Assembly (NCBI GenBank): GCA_963995525.1
Contig: OZ023210.1
Span: 20,582,184-20,646,183 of the forward strand
Length of the DNA stretch: 64,000 nt
Direction: 5' to 3'
DNA from: Escarpia spicata
Lineage: Eukaryota > Annelida > Polychaeta > Sabellida > Siboglinidae
The translations under genes were made by a program, and so were the position numbers. The notes under the pieces were generated by a model. It did not search any database. It was given only the letters and a program-made list of their open reading frames with translations, and was not told the origin of the DNA. How positions within the stretch are numbered: the first letter of the stretch is position 1; each line of letters starts with the position of its first letter. Shown one piece after another: positions 23,391 through 33,220 of this stretch.

Positions 23391-23760
23391 GTATCATTTG
23401 TAAGTCCAGATAATCTCACACGACATGGAAGGATTCACACAGGTAACAAACTTGTGATTTGTTCAACGCGTTCACGTTATCTTGCTTTACATAACAGAAC
23501 ACACATTGGGAAACCTTACACTAGTAAAACATGTGTAAAATTGGTCATGTGATCAAGTGGTTGTACAGTACATGAAAGAATGCGTACAATTTGGAAACCT
23601 GTAACTTGTAAAACGTATCGAAACTTGTTCGTGTGATTGGGTGATTGTGCAGTACATGAAAGAATGCATATAATTGGGAAACCTTTCACTTGTAAAAGGT
23701 GTAGAAAAGTATTCTTGTAATCAGGTGATTGTACAGTATATACAAGAAAGAATGCATGTG
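23391..23760 (+). pseudogene. Relics of a tandem C2H2 zinc-finger array
   Basis: Four to five units of about 84 bases can still be aligned. Each has a relic of the HERMH-x-IGKP linker (near 23,430, 23,500, 23,570 and 23,660) followed by a TCK.C-like start, best preserved at about 23,683 (GKPFTCKRCRKVF). Stops lie in most units. It is probably the continuation of the zinc-finger gene at 21.4-22.5 kb, separated by 0.9 kb of spacer. Confidence 0.55.
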
Positions 23761-23807
23761 GAAGTCAATCATTAAATAACACCCTTGTGTATTTGCATCG
23801 ATGTTTA

Positions 23808-23956
23808 TGTAGTGTGACAACTGACACGCATCTTCAGCAATGAATAAACGAGTCATAAAGCATAGTACTGTACAGGTAGATACAATAAACTGTAGCGTTG
23901 TTAATCGCTCGCGAAATGATGCAGGTTCAGTTCTCCTATAGTCCGCTAGGGGTACA
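23808..23956 (-). repeat. Possible 3' LTR of the gypsy element
   Basis: On the minus strand this 149-base stretch begins TGTA, ends TACA and starts about 55 bases after the pol stop codon. Its short purine-rich leader reads GGTGGGCATAGTGGAG. The matching 5' LTR is not in the window, so the edges rest only on the TGTA...TACA form. Confidence 0.3.
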
Positions 23957-24013
23957 CTCCACTATGCCCACCAAGTCCTCGAGCCAGAGGGCTGACAATG
24001 GAAGTGTGACCCT

Positions 24014-26096
24014 CTACATTTCCTCCACTAGTCTCCTTGGAGGTCGTCGGGTGCGACCGCCAAGTCGCCGAACAGCGGGTGTGGGAACAGGGGTCGGTGG
24101 CGGAACCTCAGCGGCCGGTGTGGGTGGGGGCGCGGCCTGCTGGAGCATCTCACGACTAGCACGAGGAGGCTGCCCGGCGCCGGAATCGGGCCTGGCCGGG
24201 GTCGCTGGCACGGGGGTAGTCGGCCTGGGTAGAGGCGACACTGGGTCGGCTGGCTGGGTCGGTGTCTCGGGTAGCATGGGCGACGGTGGCGTGATCGTGG
24301 CGGGGGGAATGACAGATGGCGAGTTGATCAACGGGGCCCTGGCGATATGCGGCGTATACAGGCGTAGGTATTTCCTGTTACGGAGTGTGACACGCCCCGA
24401 CCCGTCCACTCGTACGACGTATTGGTCGTACTGTCGTACCTCAACTACGATTCCGGTGCGGTCCCACTTGGTTGGGTGCGGGCCAACCAGATTCTGCAGC
24501 CTTACGCAGTTGCCGATAGTGAGTGGAGGTAGGACACGTGTGTGCTCCGACAGTCGCTCATGTGCCCTCATGTGTCGGACACGTAGTGCGTCCTCTCTTG
24601 CTTGCAGTGTCTCGCGCCACGTCCAATGGGGTAGGTACTGTCCGGGCGGTACTGGGATGAAGTCCCGGATGCGACGTCCAAAGATGATCTCGGCAGGACT
24701 GACCTTCAACATCGGATCTGGCGTGTTTCTGTATGCTAACATGGCCCGTTGGAATGCGTCGGTGTTCAGGGAACCACCTGGGCCCGTGCTGCCAACCAGC
24801 ATCCGCTTGACCGTTTTCACCCCGACTTCCGACCTGCAGTTGCTGTGTGGGTTTGCCTAGCTGCTGATGCCGTTACGTATACCCAAGTTCTGGAATGTCT
24901 TTGTAGCGCCTGCCTTGAACTTAGGTCCCCCGTCCGAGGAGAGCTCCTCGGCGATGCCGAAGGTCACGAACACTCTTCGGAGCGCGGCAATGAGGTCTTT
25001 GGAGCCCTCCGCGTTCTCTTCTACGACAGGCCAATTAGAGTATCTGTCCACGGCGACGAGGTAGTGATGGCCGCCGGAGCTGAAGTAGTCAGCACATATC
25101 GCCTGGAAGGGGGTAGACTGGTCGTGTTGGTGGTGTAGGCGGCGAGTTTGGTTGTGACGGCGCCATGCGGTTGCATGCTGTACAGTGTGCACGTGTCTCT
25201 CCAATTGCCGAAGTCATACCTGGCCAGAAGAATGACCCCTCTGCTCGCGATACCATCATCGAAATACCCTGGTGAGCCGAGTGGAGTGCCTGCAAGACAC
25301 GTGCTCGGAGAGTGGGTGGTATGACGATTCTGTCCTTGTAAAGGATGACGCCGTCGTACTCGGTTAGGTTCTCCCGGTACTGGTGGTACATGCGGATGGC
25401 ACTGAGCATGGCTGATGGCGTGTCAGGAAAGCCGTTGTGGATGACATCCACTAGAGCAGACATGTCGGGGTCGCTCGCCGTGGCAGTGCGCACATCGTCC
25501 CATGTGACCGACTTGATGAGTTCCGTGGCCGTGGACGCGCAAGTCTGTGAGCAGCGAGGTGGCGCCGGATCGTCGCGGGATCGGAGGGCTGCTGGGGCTG
25601 CCGCAGCCACGTCATCGGGCAGGTCGGGAATCTCGCGGTTGTCCTCAATGGCTGGATAGGGCAGCTCTTGCGGAGGCAGTGGTGGAGGTTGATGGCGGGG
25701 GCACTAACAGGCCGCGGTCATCGACGACTCTGAGGCGGCGTTGCACGTGTTCACCTCCGCTGAGGGCTGTTGGCTTTGGCCGACGTCAGGGAAGTTACGC
25801 GACACAATGCCTAGCGCCACACATGCTCCTCGAGACAAGAAGAAGTCGCTCGTCTCTCGACATATGTAGACAATTTGGCGTGTTTCTGTGCCACCTGGAG
25901 AAGCGGAGTCTGATAGGCGCAGGGCGATCGTCCCGATTATGTCCAGATTGTTTAAGTTGGCAGCTGACATCTGCAGACGTGTTTTGCTCAGGCATTGCTC
26001 GGTGAGTCCGAGCTTGGAGAGTAGATTCGTCACAGCCAGGCACGATTGGCAGCCTGTATCAGCCACTACCGACACAAATGCAGCCTTAGTCGGGCG
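24014..26096 (-). pseudogene. Ty3/gypsy pol: protease and integrase, RT/RNase H deleted
   Basis: Reading downward, the protease comes first with active-site DTGCQSC at about 26,060-26,040. The frame continues to a TAG near 25,704 and then directly into the segment that normally follows RNase H. The H2C2 integrase finger follows (HQGISMM...CTACNRM, about 25,260-25,160). After a frameshift near 25,110 comes the integrase core, with catalytic Asp at about 25,090 (CADYF) and 24,934 (SSDGGPKF). A TAG lies at about 24,858, and the Glu at about 24,829 (RSEVGVKTVKR) is 34 residues after the second Asp. A Pro-rich C-terminus ends at 24,014. In the family, pol order is PR-RT-RH-IN. Here about 2 kb of RT/RH is missing between 25,700 and 25,610. 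The gypsy sequence is cut at 26,096 by a LINE fragment. Confidence 0.85.
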
Positions 26097-26853
26097 CCTT
26101 CTTGCGATATGGCTTCCATGCTACACAATATTCTAAATGGGCCTTTAGTTGAAGCAGTAATCTTTGATGTGGCACTTTGTCGAAAGCTTTTTGAAAATCT
26201 AAGTAGACGATATTTACTGGTGATCCCTCGTCTACCCACTTAGTGATATCTTCCAAAAAACATAACATATTTGTTAAGCATGACCTCGCTTTAAAAAACC
26301 CATGTTGAGATGGGTTTATCAAGTTATGTTTAACAAGAAAATCCACCATGTGATCTTTAATTATTCTTTCTAATAATTTGCAAATCACTGATGTTAAACT
26401 CACTGGTCTATAGTTCTTTGACTTGTTTCTCGAACCTTTTTTAAATAACGGTACAATGTTTGCTTTTTCCATTCTAAAGAAACCACTCCCTCTTCTAATG
26501 ACAAGTTTAAAACGGTTGCAAGAGGTATGCTAATTTGAATCCCATCAACTCCAGGTGATTAATTATCCTTCGTAGCCCTTATTGTCTAGCTACCATTTTC
26601 TGGGTTACAATTAACTGTTCTAAATAGTCTGATTCTGCCCCCTTGAAAATAGGCTCTGGTACTGGCAGTGAACAAATATCTTCCCTGGTAAACACCAAAC
26701 TAAAATACACATTCAGGTCTTCTGCCATTGAGAATCCCTCTGATATATTTCCAGCACTATCTTCTAGAGGACCGACCTTAACCTGAGCTTTCTGTTTGCT
26801 TCGAACATACGCATGAAAACTCTTTCTGTTATGTTTTATATTACAAGCTAAGC
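26096..26853 (-). pseudogene. LINE RT fragment, second copy, internally deleted
   Basis: This is the same family as the LINE at 7.8-9.97 kb. From 26,853 down it gives RT motifs NYRPVSLTSVICKLLERIIK (about 26,410), HGFFKARSCLTN and YLDFQKAFDKVPH (about 26,205), as far as LQLKAH (26,135). It then jumps to LEYCVAWKPY, which in the other copy lies about 550 bases further on. The joint falls at a short homology (AGGCCCAT against AGGCCTCAT). The active-site ADD is lost. The fragment ends at 26,096 in gypsy sequence without the LINE 3' tail, so this junction is a rearrangement and not a simple insertion. Confidence 0.8.
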
Positions 26854-27641
26854 AGCAAATATACGTGTGCTTGCACTTTGAATTAAATTATTACCATTAT
26901 CTTATTTCTATGAGATCGTGAGACACAATTTATCTTTACTAAGTTATGCAGATTTCTGTGGTCTGCGGTATTCCAGCTGGTAAAAAGGCCACGCACGCTG
27001 TCACCAGATGGAGAAACAGCACTGCGCATGTTGTGATCATGGCAGGAGTTAATTATGCAGGGAGATACGCTCGCACCGTACCATTTCGTATTTGCAATAG
27101 TCCTTGGTTTTGCACCGAGACAAGCCATGGAAGGATGGGAAAAAGAACTGGGATTCCAATTCACAAGAAGACAAAGTACACGTGTCAAACCGGAGGTCAT
27201 CAGGGATTTTGAATTTTCCGACGACATATAGCTCTTTTGTTAAGAGATCTCTCAAAGGCACACGATTTACGCATGAGAGTGGACACTTCGTGTGCAAAAA
27301 TAGGTTTTGAAGATCGATCAGTCATAGAAAGACTAGAACCACCATGAAAACATTAACATTGTGACCAGAGAATTTTGAGAGCAAGTTTAGTGTAATTGCA
27401 TTACTTTCATAATGTACACAATGTTCTGTAATTAATTTAATTAGTTTGATTTCTTGTGTTTTATAACAGAATATTATACTTATGTGGTTTTGTGTATTTT
27501 ATCGTGATGTCCAATCCAACTGAAAAGTTGCCAATGATAAATTGATTCTGATTCTGATACATGGTCAAGAGTGTTTGTTTTTAAAATGCGATAAACGCCA
27601 TCAATCTTTCGCGATTGATCCCTCCCACTCAAGCAGCACCG
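26854..27641. other. Non-coding, possible LINE 3' tail near 27.5 kb
   Basis: Mostly unremarkable sequence. At about 27,534-27,562 GATAAATTGATTCTGATTCTGATAC resembles the short tandem 3' tails of some LINEs, but no RT sequence precedes it. Confidence 0.3.
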
Positions 27642-27776
27642 TCATGCCCCTTTACCCAGTACGTCATGCCCCTTTACCCAGTATGTCATGCCCCTTTACC
27701 CAGTACGTCATGCCCCTTTACCCAGTATGTCATGTCCCTTTACCCAGTACGTCATGCCCCTTTACCCAGTACGCGC
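27642..27776 (+). repeat. Tandem array, 22-bp unit, six copies
   Basis: The unit GTCATGCCCCTTTACCCAGT plus AC or AT repeats six times with only C/T changes. Confidence 0.95.
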
Positions 27777-28154
27777 AGTGAGGACCTTCATCTTCATAGC
27801 CATGTAATACAACTTTACATGCAGTTAAGTGACACTGCAATGTGCCAAATTGTTCAGTCACTTCCGTACTCGTCGCTTGTATGACAAACGAAACATGGCA
27901 GCCATAGCGTTCAATCGTATGGGTAAAACAAAAATAGGTTGCTACCAGAATTTTTGTACGAACTAGACTGAATGATTAACCGGCTCGGCGTCCGATGTAT
28001 ATAGGTTCCATTTCTGGCACATCTGGTATTGCAGCCTCACCCCTGTAATATGCTATTCACGAACGATCTGACGTAAATGACTAAAACGTTTGCCCTTGTA
28101 ATGATAGTCAGGGGGCTTGTCCTCAAAAAAGACCTATATTGTTCAAAAAATGTT
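27777..28154. other. Non-coding sequence, nothing recognised
   Basis: No domain, array or terminal repeat is apparent. Confidence 0.3.
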
Positions 28155-28352
28155 TTGACCAGTGTTTGATATGGCCATGACCTTTCATTTTTTGCGAGAG
28201 CCAAGCTGGGCTCCCGCTGTGGCGGCCATATTGGAAAAATCCAAGATGGCCGTCACCCGGAGTAAGGATGTGCAATAACTTGAGAACCAAAAGTAGTAGA
28301 ACCATAAATGAGAACATTTTTCGGGTTTTCGAATATGAGACTTTGCAGTGAT
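28155..28352 (-). repeat. Left member of an inverted repeat pair
   Basis: Its reverse complement aligns with 31,140-31,328. Shared blocks are TTTATGGTTCTAC, ACTTTTGGTTCTCAA, CCATCTTGGAT, GCGGGAGCCCAGC and TCATGGCCATATC, in the same order. The pair faces outward and encloses about 3 kb. Confidence 0.7.
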
Positions 28353-28384
28353 TGGCTGTTGCTCAACCATGGAGGCTGCAATCA

Positions 28385-28990
28385 TGGATCACGAACTTAA
28401 CCTACTCACGTTTCTAGATCGCTGTGAAGAGAGGCATGTAAGGTAGAAGTGTGACGCCTCGCAGTATGGCCTTGGTGCAGCATTGACGCAGCTGGGACAA
28501 CCATTAGCGTTTACGTCACGAGCGCTGCGCCAGATGGAAGCACCGTTCATAAGACACGTGGCCTCAGGCGAAGGTCTGAACATACACCCAGACAAGGTAC
28601 GTGCCATTGCTGAGATGCCAGAGCCGGAAGATGCAACGGCAATGCAGCAACTGATTGACATGGTGACTTACCTAGCGAAGTTCTTTCCTATAGGTTGACC
28701 GAGATCGTGGGACCTCTACGAGAACTAGCTCGCCAGGACACATACTGGACGTGGGGACAAATGCAGAAGAAAGCGTTCAAGCAGATCAAGGATGCGGTCT
28801 ATAGTGCTCCAGTACTGAGGTACATGCAACATCGGAAGATCCAGTACTCTCCCTGATGAGTGAAGTGATCCGGGCTGGCTGGCCTGAAGAGAAGATGTAT
28901 GTGCCGCCCGCTATGCAACCATTCTGGGATCATTGTGATGAGCTAGTTGTGGAAGGCCAGCTCATCTTCAAGGGTTCATCTTTGCGTACA
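28385..28990 (+). pseudogene. Rearranged Ty3/gypsy pol fragment (RT thumb, RNase H, pre-integrase)
   Basis: Pieces in order are as follows. A short palm end, LLTFLDRCEERHVR, lies at about 28,399-28,440. An RNase H start, CDASQYGLGAALTQLGQPLA, lies at about 28,450-28,545. The RT connection follows (PFIRHVASGEGL, PDKVRAIAEMPEP, MVTYLAKFFP, then after a frameshift TEIVGPLRELARQD and APVLRY, to 28,835). Last comes a pre-integrase segment with GWPEEKMYVPPAMQPFWDHC, 28,860-28,985. In the family the CDAS segment follows APVLRY. Here it lies about 280 bases upstream, between the palm and the connection, and is missing from its normal place. The piece therefore looks moved within the element. Stops and frame changes confirm a dead copy. 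It may or may not belong to the same insertion as the pol at 24-26 kb. Confidence 0.75.
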
Positions 28991-29689
28991 ACAAATGTCA
29001 GACTTCGTACTATGTCTGATGATGTTGCGAATCCACTTGAACTTTGAACGTTTCGATTTTGAACATTAATTCAGCTGGTCCAGATTTAGTCAGAATAATT
29101 GAAAAGTTTGAGAATTATTGCAGCAACAACTATTCACTACGAAAATGCACGTACTCTGCAGTCTAGGTTTCTTAAATTTATAATGCTGTTTATTAATGTT
29201 TAATAAGATTCTTAATGATAATTTGATTGGACGTTTGGAGCCATGTTTTTGTGATCTTAGATTTTTAGTGCTATGTTTTTTATGTTTACAGAATCTCAAC
29301 TTGTGTTACTCTATTTGTCTCAGCGCCTTTGAATAGGGTAACCTGGAATCGTGGAACCTTATAAATGCTCTAATTAGTATTACTATGAATGACGTGCAGT
29401 CTTTTATGAAGGTGGTGAGCGGAATGGGCATCCCCTACCCAGCAACAGGTCATGAGCTCGTCGCTCTTGATACATATGTAGTGATGGAGCATGAAGTAGC
29501 CGTGTCTTTGTCCCAAATCCGTGAAGTTGGCTAGGTCCTTCACGAAGAATACGTAAATACACGGCTAGACTGGTTTCTCTGCCAGACTCAATAAAGAGAA
29601 ACAACATGTTTACTTTCGCCAATCATCCAGACTCCCGAAAGAGGGGAAGCAAAGTCGGGACACTGAAACTAAATACCGTGCTCGTCACC
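28991..29689. other. Non-coding spacer
   Basis: An AT-rich part (29,040-29,340) is followed by sequence of higher GC leading to the next pseudogene. Part of 29,400-29,690 may be upstream sequence of that pseudogene, but I cannot align it to anything. Confidence 0.3.
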
Positions 29690-30425
29690 CAACTCTTCCT
29701 TTCTCTTTAATGACGTCCCGACGCGGATACGGCCGAATTCTTCAAATTCGAGAATCAGCTAGAGCTTCCTTTTCTATCAGACTGATGTTCGCTCAGAGCT
29801 GGGACCAAATCGGACATCCTTGCGTGCGTCAACGCGCCGACCGGCCGCGCCAATCCAGCCAAACAATCAACAGTTCAAATGCTCGACATGGTTGCCGTCA
29901 TCCGCATGGTGCATCCGACCAGTGCGGCAACATTCGCTGAATATGTACACCTCCACATTGTGCCGTTCCTGAAAGCTCATGCAGGTGACCGCTACGGTTC
30001 AACGCATTGATGTAGTCTGGGACACCTACCCTGAACAAAGCCTGAAATCACCGACAGAGCAGCGGTGTGAGACAAGTGTGCGTACTTGACATCGTTCTTG
30101 CTGTCGCTTTCTTTGGACAGCTTGGCCTTTCAGAGTTTTGTATTGGTTTTGGTAGTTGCAAAATTACCGAGATATCCCGGTGCACAACATCCACTCCAAG
30201 TTCTGGCCATCAAAGTCGTTGGCTCTGCCCCTCTTTCACGATACGATTTCTCAGTTTATCGACTGCGGCAAGAAAACGACGTGGATTGCATCGAACAGTA
30301 CACCAAACCTCACAGAGACAATAGTCTCCCTGGCCAAAGATCCGGTTTCCTTCATTCTGCAATCTGTTCACATGCAGCGCATCGAGAGATTTTTTGTGTT
30401 CGTGTTCAGCAAGACGTGTGGTTCT
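29690..30425 (+). pseudogene. Broken copy of an uncharacterised invertebrate protein family with PIN/FEN-like layout
   Basis: Segments in successive frames match a family I recognise from many marine invertebrate and fish predictions that has no established function. They are DADTAEFFKFENQLELP (about 29,718-29,768), KSDILACVNAP, DMVAVIRMVHPTSAATFAEY (about 29,885-29,944), RIDVVWDTYPEQSLKSPTEQ (about 30,003-30,062), DIVLAVAFFGQLGLSEF (about 30,090-30,140), YRDIPVHNIHSKF, LALPLFHDTISQF and KDPVS...QRIERFFVFVFSKTC (to 30,420). Intact relatives carry a DTD-containing strand followed by GTGKN and a FHAFTGCDT motif, which resembles the PIN/FEN nuclease core. That functional reading is inference. 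Here the FHAFTGCDT motif has lost its central residues. A stop near 29,783 and shifts near 29,980, 30,070 and 30,165 break the frame, and the 3' end disappears into the N gap. Confidence 0.6.
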
Positions 30426-30625
30426 NNNNNNNNNNNNNNNNNNNNNNNNNNNNNNNNNNNNNNNNNNNNNNNNNNNNNNNNNNNNNNNNNNNNNNNNNNN
30501 NNNNNNNNNNNNNNNNNNNNNNNNNNNNNNNNNNNNNNNNNNNNNNNNNNNNNNNNNNNNNNNNNNNNNNNNNNNNNNNNNNNNNNNNNNNNNNNNNNNN
30601 NNNNNNNNNNNNNNNNNNNNNNNNN
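30426..30625. other. Assembly gap, 200 N
   Basis: Exactly 200 N, the conventional scaffold gap of unknown true length. It truncates the adjoining pseudogene, and reading frames through it mean nothing. Confidence 1.
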
Positions 30626-31139
30626 ATGACGGATGATATTTTCTGATTATACGAGTAGAGTGAATAAGTAAAATTGAATTTCTGTATCCAATTAATATGT
30701 CAGTGCTATTTTTAGAATAATGGTATCGTTCATGCATTTTGACTGAGTTACAATTCCAGTTGATACATAATGCGAAGTTTCTGTAATAAATGATGATATT
30801 TACCTTCATGATATGACCTCGCCCTTCGCCTTTCAGTATCGAGTTCTAACATTATAATAAAACATAAATCCCTGTTCACGCAGCGAGATCAATTGAATCA
30901 TCAACAGATATGTCTTTACGCATTTTTACCTTGACCTTGATTAGCATGATCTTCACCCCAAACCCATTCCAAGTTCATCCATCTAAAGCATTTTTAGATG
31001 GAACTTGACAACAAGATGGTGAATATACCCTATAGTAAGTTCTTGGCTCGAAATATCAATATCTTAAGCCAATATGACCTTAAATGTGACCTTATCACGT
31101 GACCTCGCCTGGGATCGGCAAAATAACACCGGAGATGGA
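30626..31139. other. AT-rich non-coding sequence
   Basis: Nothing recognisable. A short inverted pair around TTCCAAGTTCATCCATCTAA (30,968) and TTTTTAGATGGAACTTGAC (30,991) could form a small hairpin. Confidence 0.35.
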
Positions 31140-31328
31140 TTTCCCATACTCGAAATATTTATTAAAACCCCTACAAAGTGGTATAATTTATGGTTCTACA
31201 ACTTTTGGTTCTCAAATTATTGTACAGCCTTTCTCTGGACGACAACCATCTTGGATATGTCAAAAATGGTTGTCATAGCGGGAGCCCAGCCAGATAAAAA
31301 ATAAAAAAATTCATGGCCATATCTATCG
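31140..31328 (+). repeat. Right member of the inverted repeat pair
   Basis: It is the inverted partner of 28,155-28,352, with the blocks listed there. Overall similarity is moderate, with many changes, so the pair is old. The outermost shared block is CATGGCCATATC. Confidence 0.7.
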
Positions 31329-31977
31329 CTTAAAATTGACAAATTCACGTGGGACAAGAAGCTATAGGCGCGGGAACAGGGGGGGGGAAGGGGCAAATAG
31401 CTGCCCCCTAGAATTATCTGGGGGGGCAGACATATGGTTTTGCGCCCCCCATTAAATGTGAGCTTGAATGTTTGTTTTTGTGGCGAGCGTCAATGGCGGG
31501 TGGAAATCTAAATTTTATGAAACGATTAATGTGTATTTTGTCGACTGTGAAAGGTGTGTGCAATTGGAGAGCAGACATAATGGTTTTCTGCCCCCCCCTC
31601 TCAGTAATAGGCGGCACGAGGGCGAAAATAATTTCCAAAGCACTTCTTTTCTATCACACATACAATTGTCGGCATGATCTGCCACAGCCGACATGTGCCC
31701 AATGGTTGTTGGCCCTTTTCTCTCAAGTGAAACGTCTGGTTTTTATGGTTTCAACGTCTTTCTTGTGTTCTTCCAGTGTTGGCTTGTACCAAACGTTATC
31801 CATGTTTTGCTGGTGTATGTGTTGTTCCAGCTCTTATACCCCCATAAGGAATTTGGTAGACAACGCCTTTTGTCTTCTTACTGTCTTCCACTTTCCTTTT
31901 TGGATGTACTAATATTTGTATGAGATATGCGTGTGGTCTAACAGGTTGTGACAACGAACATCAACAGTTCCATCAAA
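31329..31977. other. Non-coding sequence with G- and C-runs
   Basis: CTATAGGCGCGGGAACAGGG near 31,361 looks like a hAT-type terminus. A related GGGGGGGCAGACAT motif recurs as GCAGACATAATGG near 31,571. No partner end is certain and no gene was found. Confidence 0.3.
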
Positions 31978-32258
31978 TGGAAACCATAGGCGGATCCAGG
32001 GGGTCTGGGGGCACGTGCCCCCTAGACCGTAAGGATTATAGGCGTGCCCACAGATCTTTTATAATGGACACACGCAAACGTGTCCGTCCTAGACGTTTAA
32101 TTGGAAATGTGCCCCCGGTCAGGTTACGATAAGCTAAAAAGTTATGCGTCTTCTATAGCACCCCCTTCCTCCGTTTCCCGATGTCACCAGTCCAGCCGAG
32201 AAGTTGAAGTAGTTACGGCTGCACTGCATCATTTCGTTCGGCTACCAGTGGACGTTTT

Positions 32259-32289
<31 letters not shown>

Positions 32290-32331
32290 GACTACCCTCG
32301 CGATCGATCTCTGGATCCGCCCCTGGAAACT
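31978..32331. mobile_element. hAT-like MITE, about 340 bp, with 7-8 bp target duplication
   Basis: The left end CATAGGCGGATCCAGGG and the right end CTGGATCCGCCCC are inverted copies. TGGAAAC occurs just outside both (31,978-31,984 and 32,324-32,330), and the eighth base differs (C against T). A C-run of about 27 lies at 32,262-32,289. There is no coding content. A relative lies at 12.7-13.2 kb. Confidence 0.65.
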
Positions 32332-32871
32332 CCCTAACTTATTGTAGGGCGAAATGCCTACCACTGGGCGACTTGCCCCTTTTTGTGGGCGTATTGCCTC
32401 AGTACTGGGCAGAACGCCTACATTACACTTTTAAAGAATGCATACTTGCAAATTTAGTGTAATCATACTTTTAAAGCCATATTTATTTTAATAGTGTAGC
32501 TTAATTGTTCTTTCGGCGTATCAAACTGTTTTTTTAAAGAATATACCTCACTATTTTGTAGTCAATTTCTTTTTTAAGGAAGGCAAATTCCCCACCCTAC
32601 CTTAGTCGTTTCTTTGTGATATTCAATATATCTTTGATAATTACGGGTTATAATAATATTGGTGAAGAGAAATACTAGGAAACAATCTTGCCTACGTCGA
32701 CAGGTGGCAGCACCAGAATTATACTTTTTCTTGCATTCACTAGATGGCGCATCATCATTTCGGCCCTTTCAGGTCAACGTTCCATTTACGTTAGTGGATG
32801 ACGTTACTTATCGAACCCTTGTGAGGTTGTTGTACAGGAGGAACTGTAAACTACATGTACTCGTTACATCA
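32332..32871. other. Non-coding; possible 5' UTR and promoter region
   Basis: A repeated GGGCGAAATGCC / GGGCGTATTGCC / GGGCAGAACGCC motif lies at 32,344-32,422. The rest could be upstream sequence of the candidate signal-peptide exon, although no TATA box or initiator can be supported. Confidence 0.3.
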
Positions 32872-32932
32872 ATGACGATGATTTCGTTCTCCATATTAGT
32901 TTTGGTAGTCACGTTGGTGTGTTGTGAAGGTG
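32872..32932 (+). CDS. Candidate first coding exon: signal peptide followed by splice donor
   Basis: ATG at 32,872 (with another at 32,878) opens MTMISFSILVLVVTLVCCEG. This has the short polar start, hydrophobic core of about 12 residues and small or Cys residues of a cleavable secretory signal. The exon would end at 32,932, with G|GTGAGT at 32,933, a good donor, leaving a phase-1 junction. This is how many animal secreted and membrane proteins begin. No second exon is recognised within several kilobases. The mucin-like exon at 49.2 kb on the same strand is the only plausible partner seen, but 16 kb of transposon-filled sequence lies between. The frame is also open upstream of this ATG, so chance cannot be excluded. 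Confidence 0.35.
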
Positions 32933-33220
32933 GTGAGTATTGTTGGTTTCGTTTTGACTTTTGTTCATTATCGTTGACGTTGCGTGACCTGACTAAGTTT
33001 GCGTGTCGCGCAATTTCTTGCAATCTTGGGCTTGGCAATTGTCAATGCGGTATTGTATCATTTGTCATCTAACATTTGTCAAGTAACGGTTGCTCACTGG
33101 AGGCCAGTGTTTACACTGATCTGAGAATGCAGTTTTCCACACCGTTTCATACCAAGCCTAAACTTCTAAAGGCTAAAGGTGTTATGCTTTACTGCAATAA
33201 TGCTTGGATAGTTATAACTT

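Noticed and set aside
30156..30809. Open frames reading through the N run
   Set aside because: The N run is an assembly gap, so frame continuity across it has no meaning.
32262..32289. Poly-C tract as a regulatory G-quadruplex site
   Set aside because: A simple homopolymer inside a MITE, with no gene nearby to regulate. Length is likely to be a slippage or sequencing variable.
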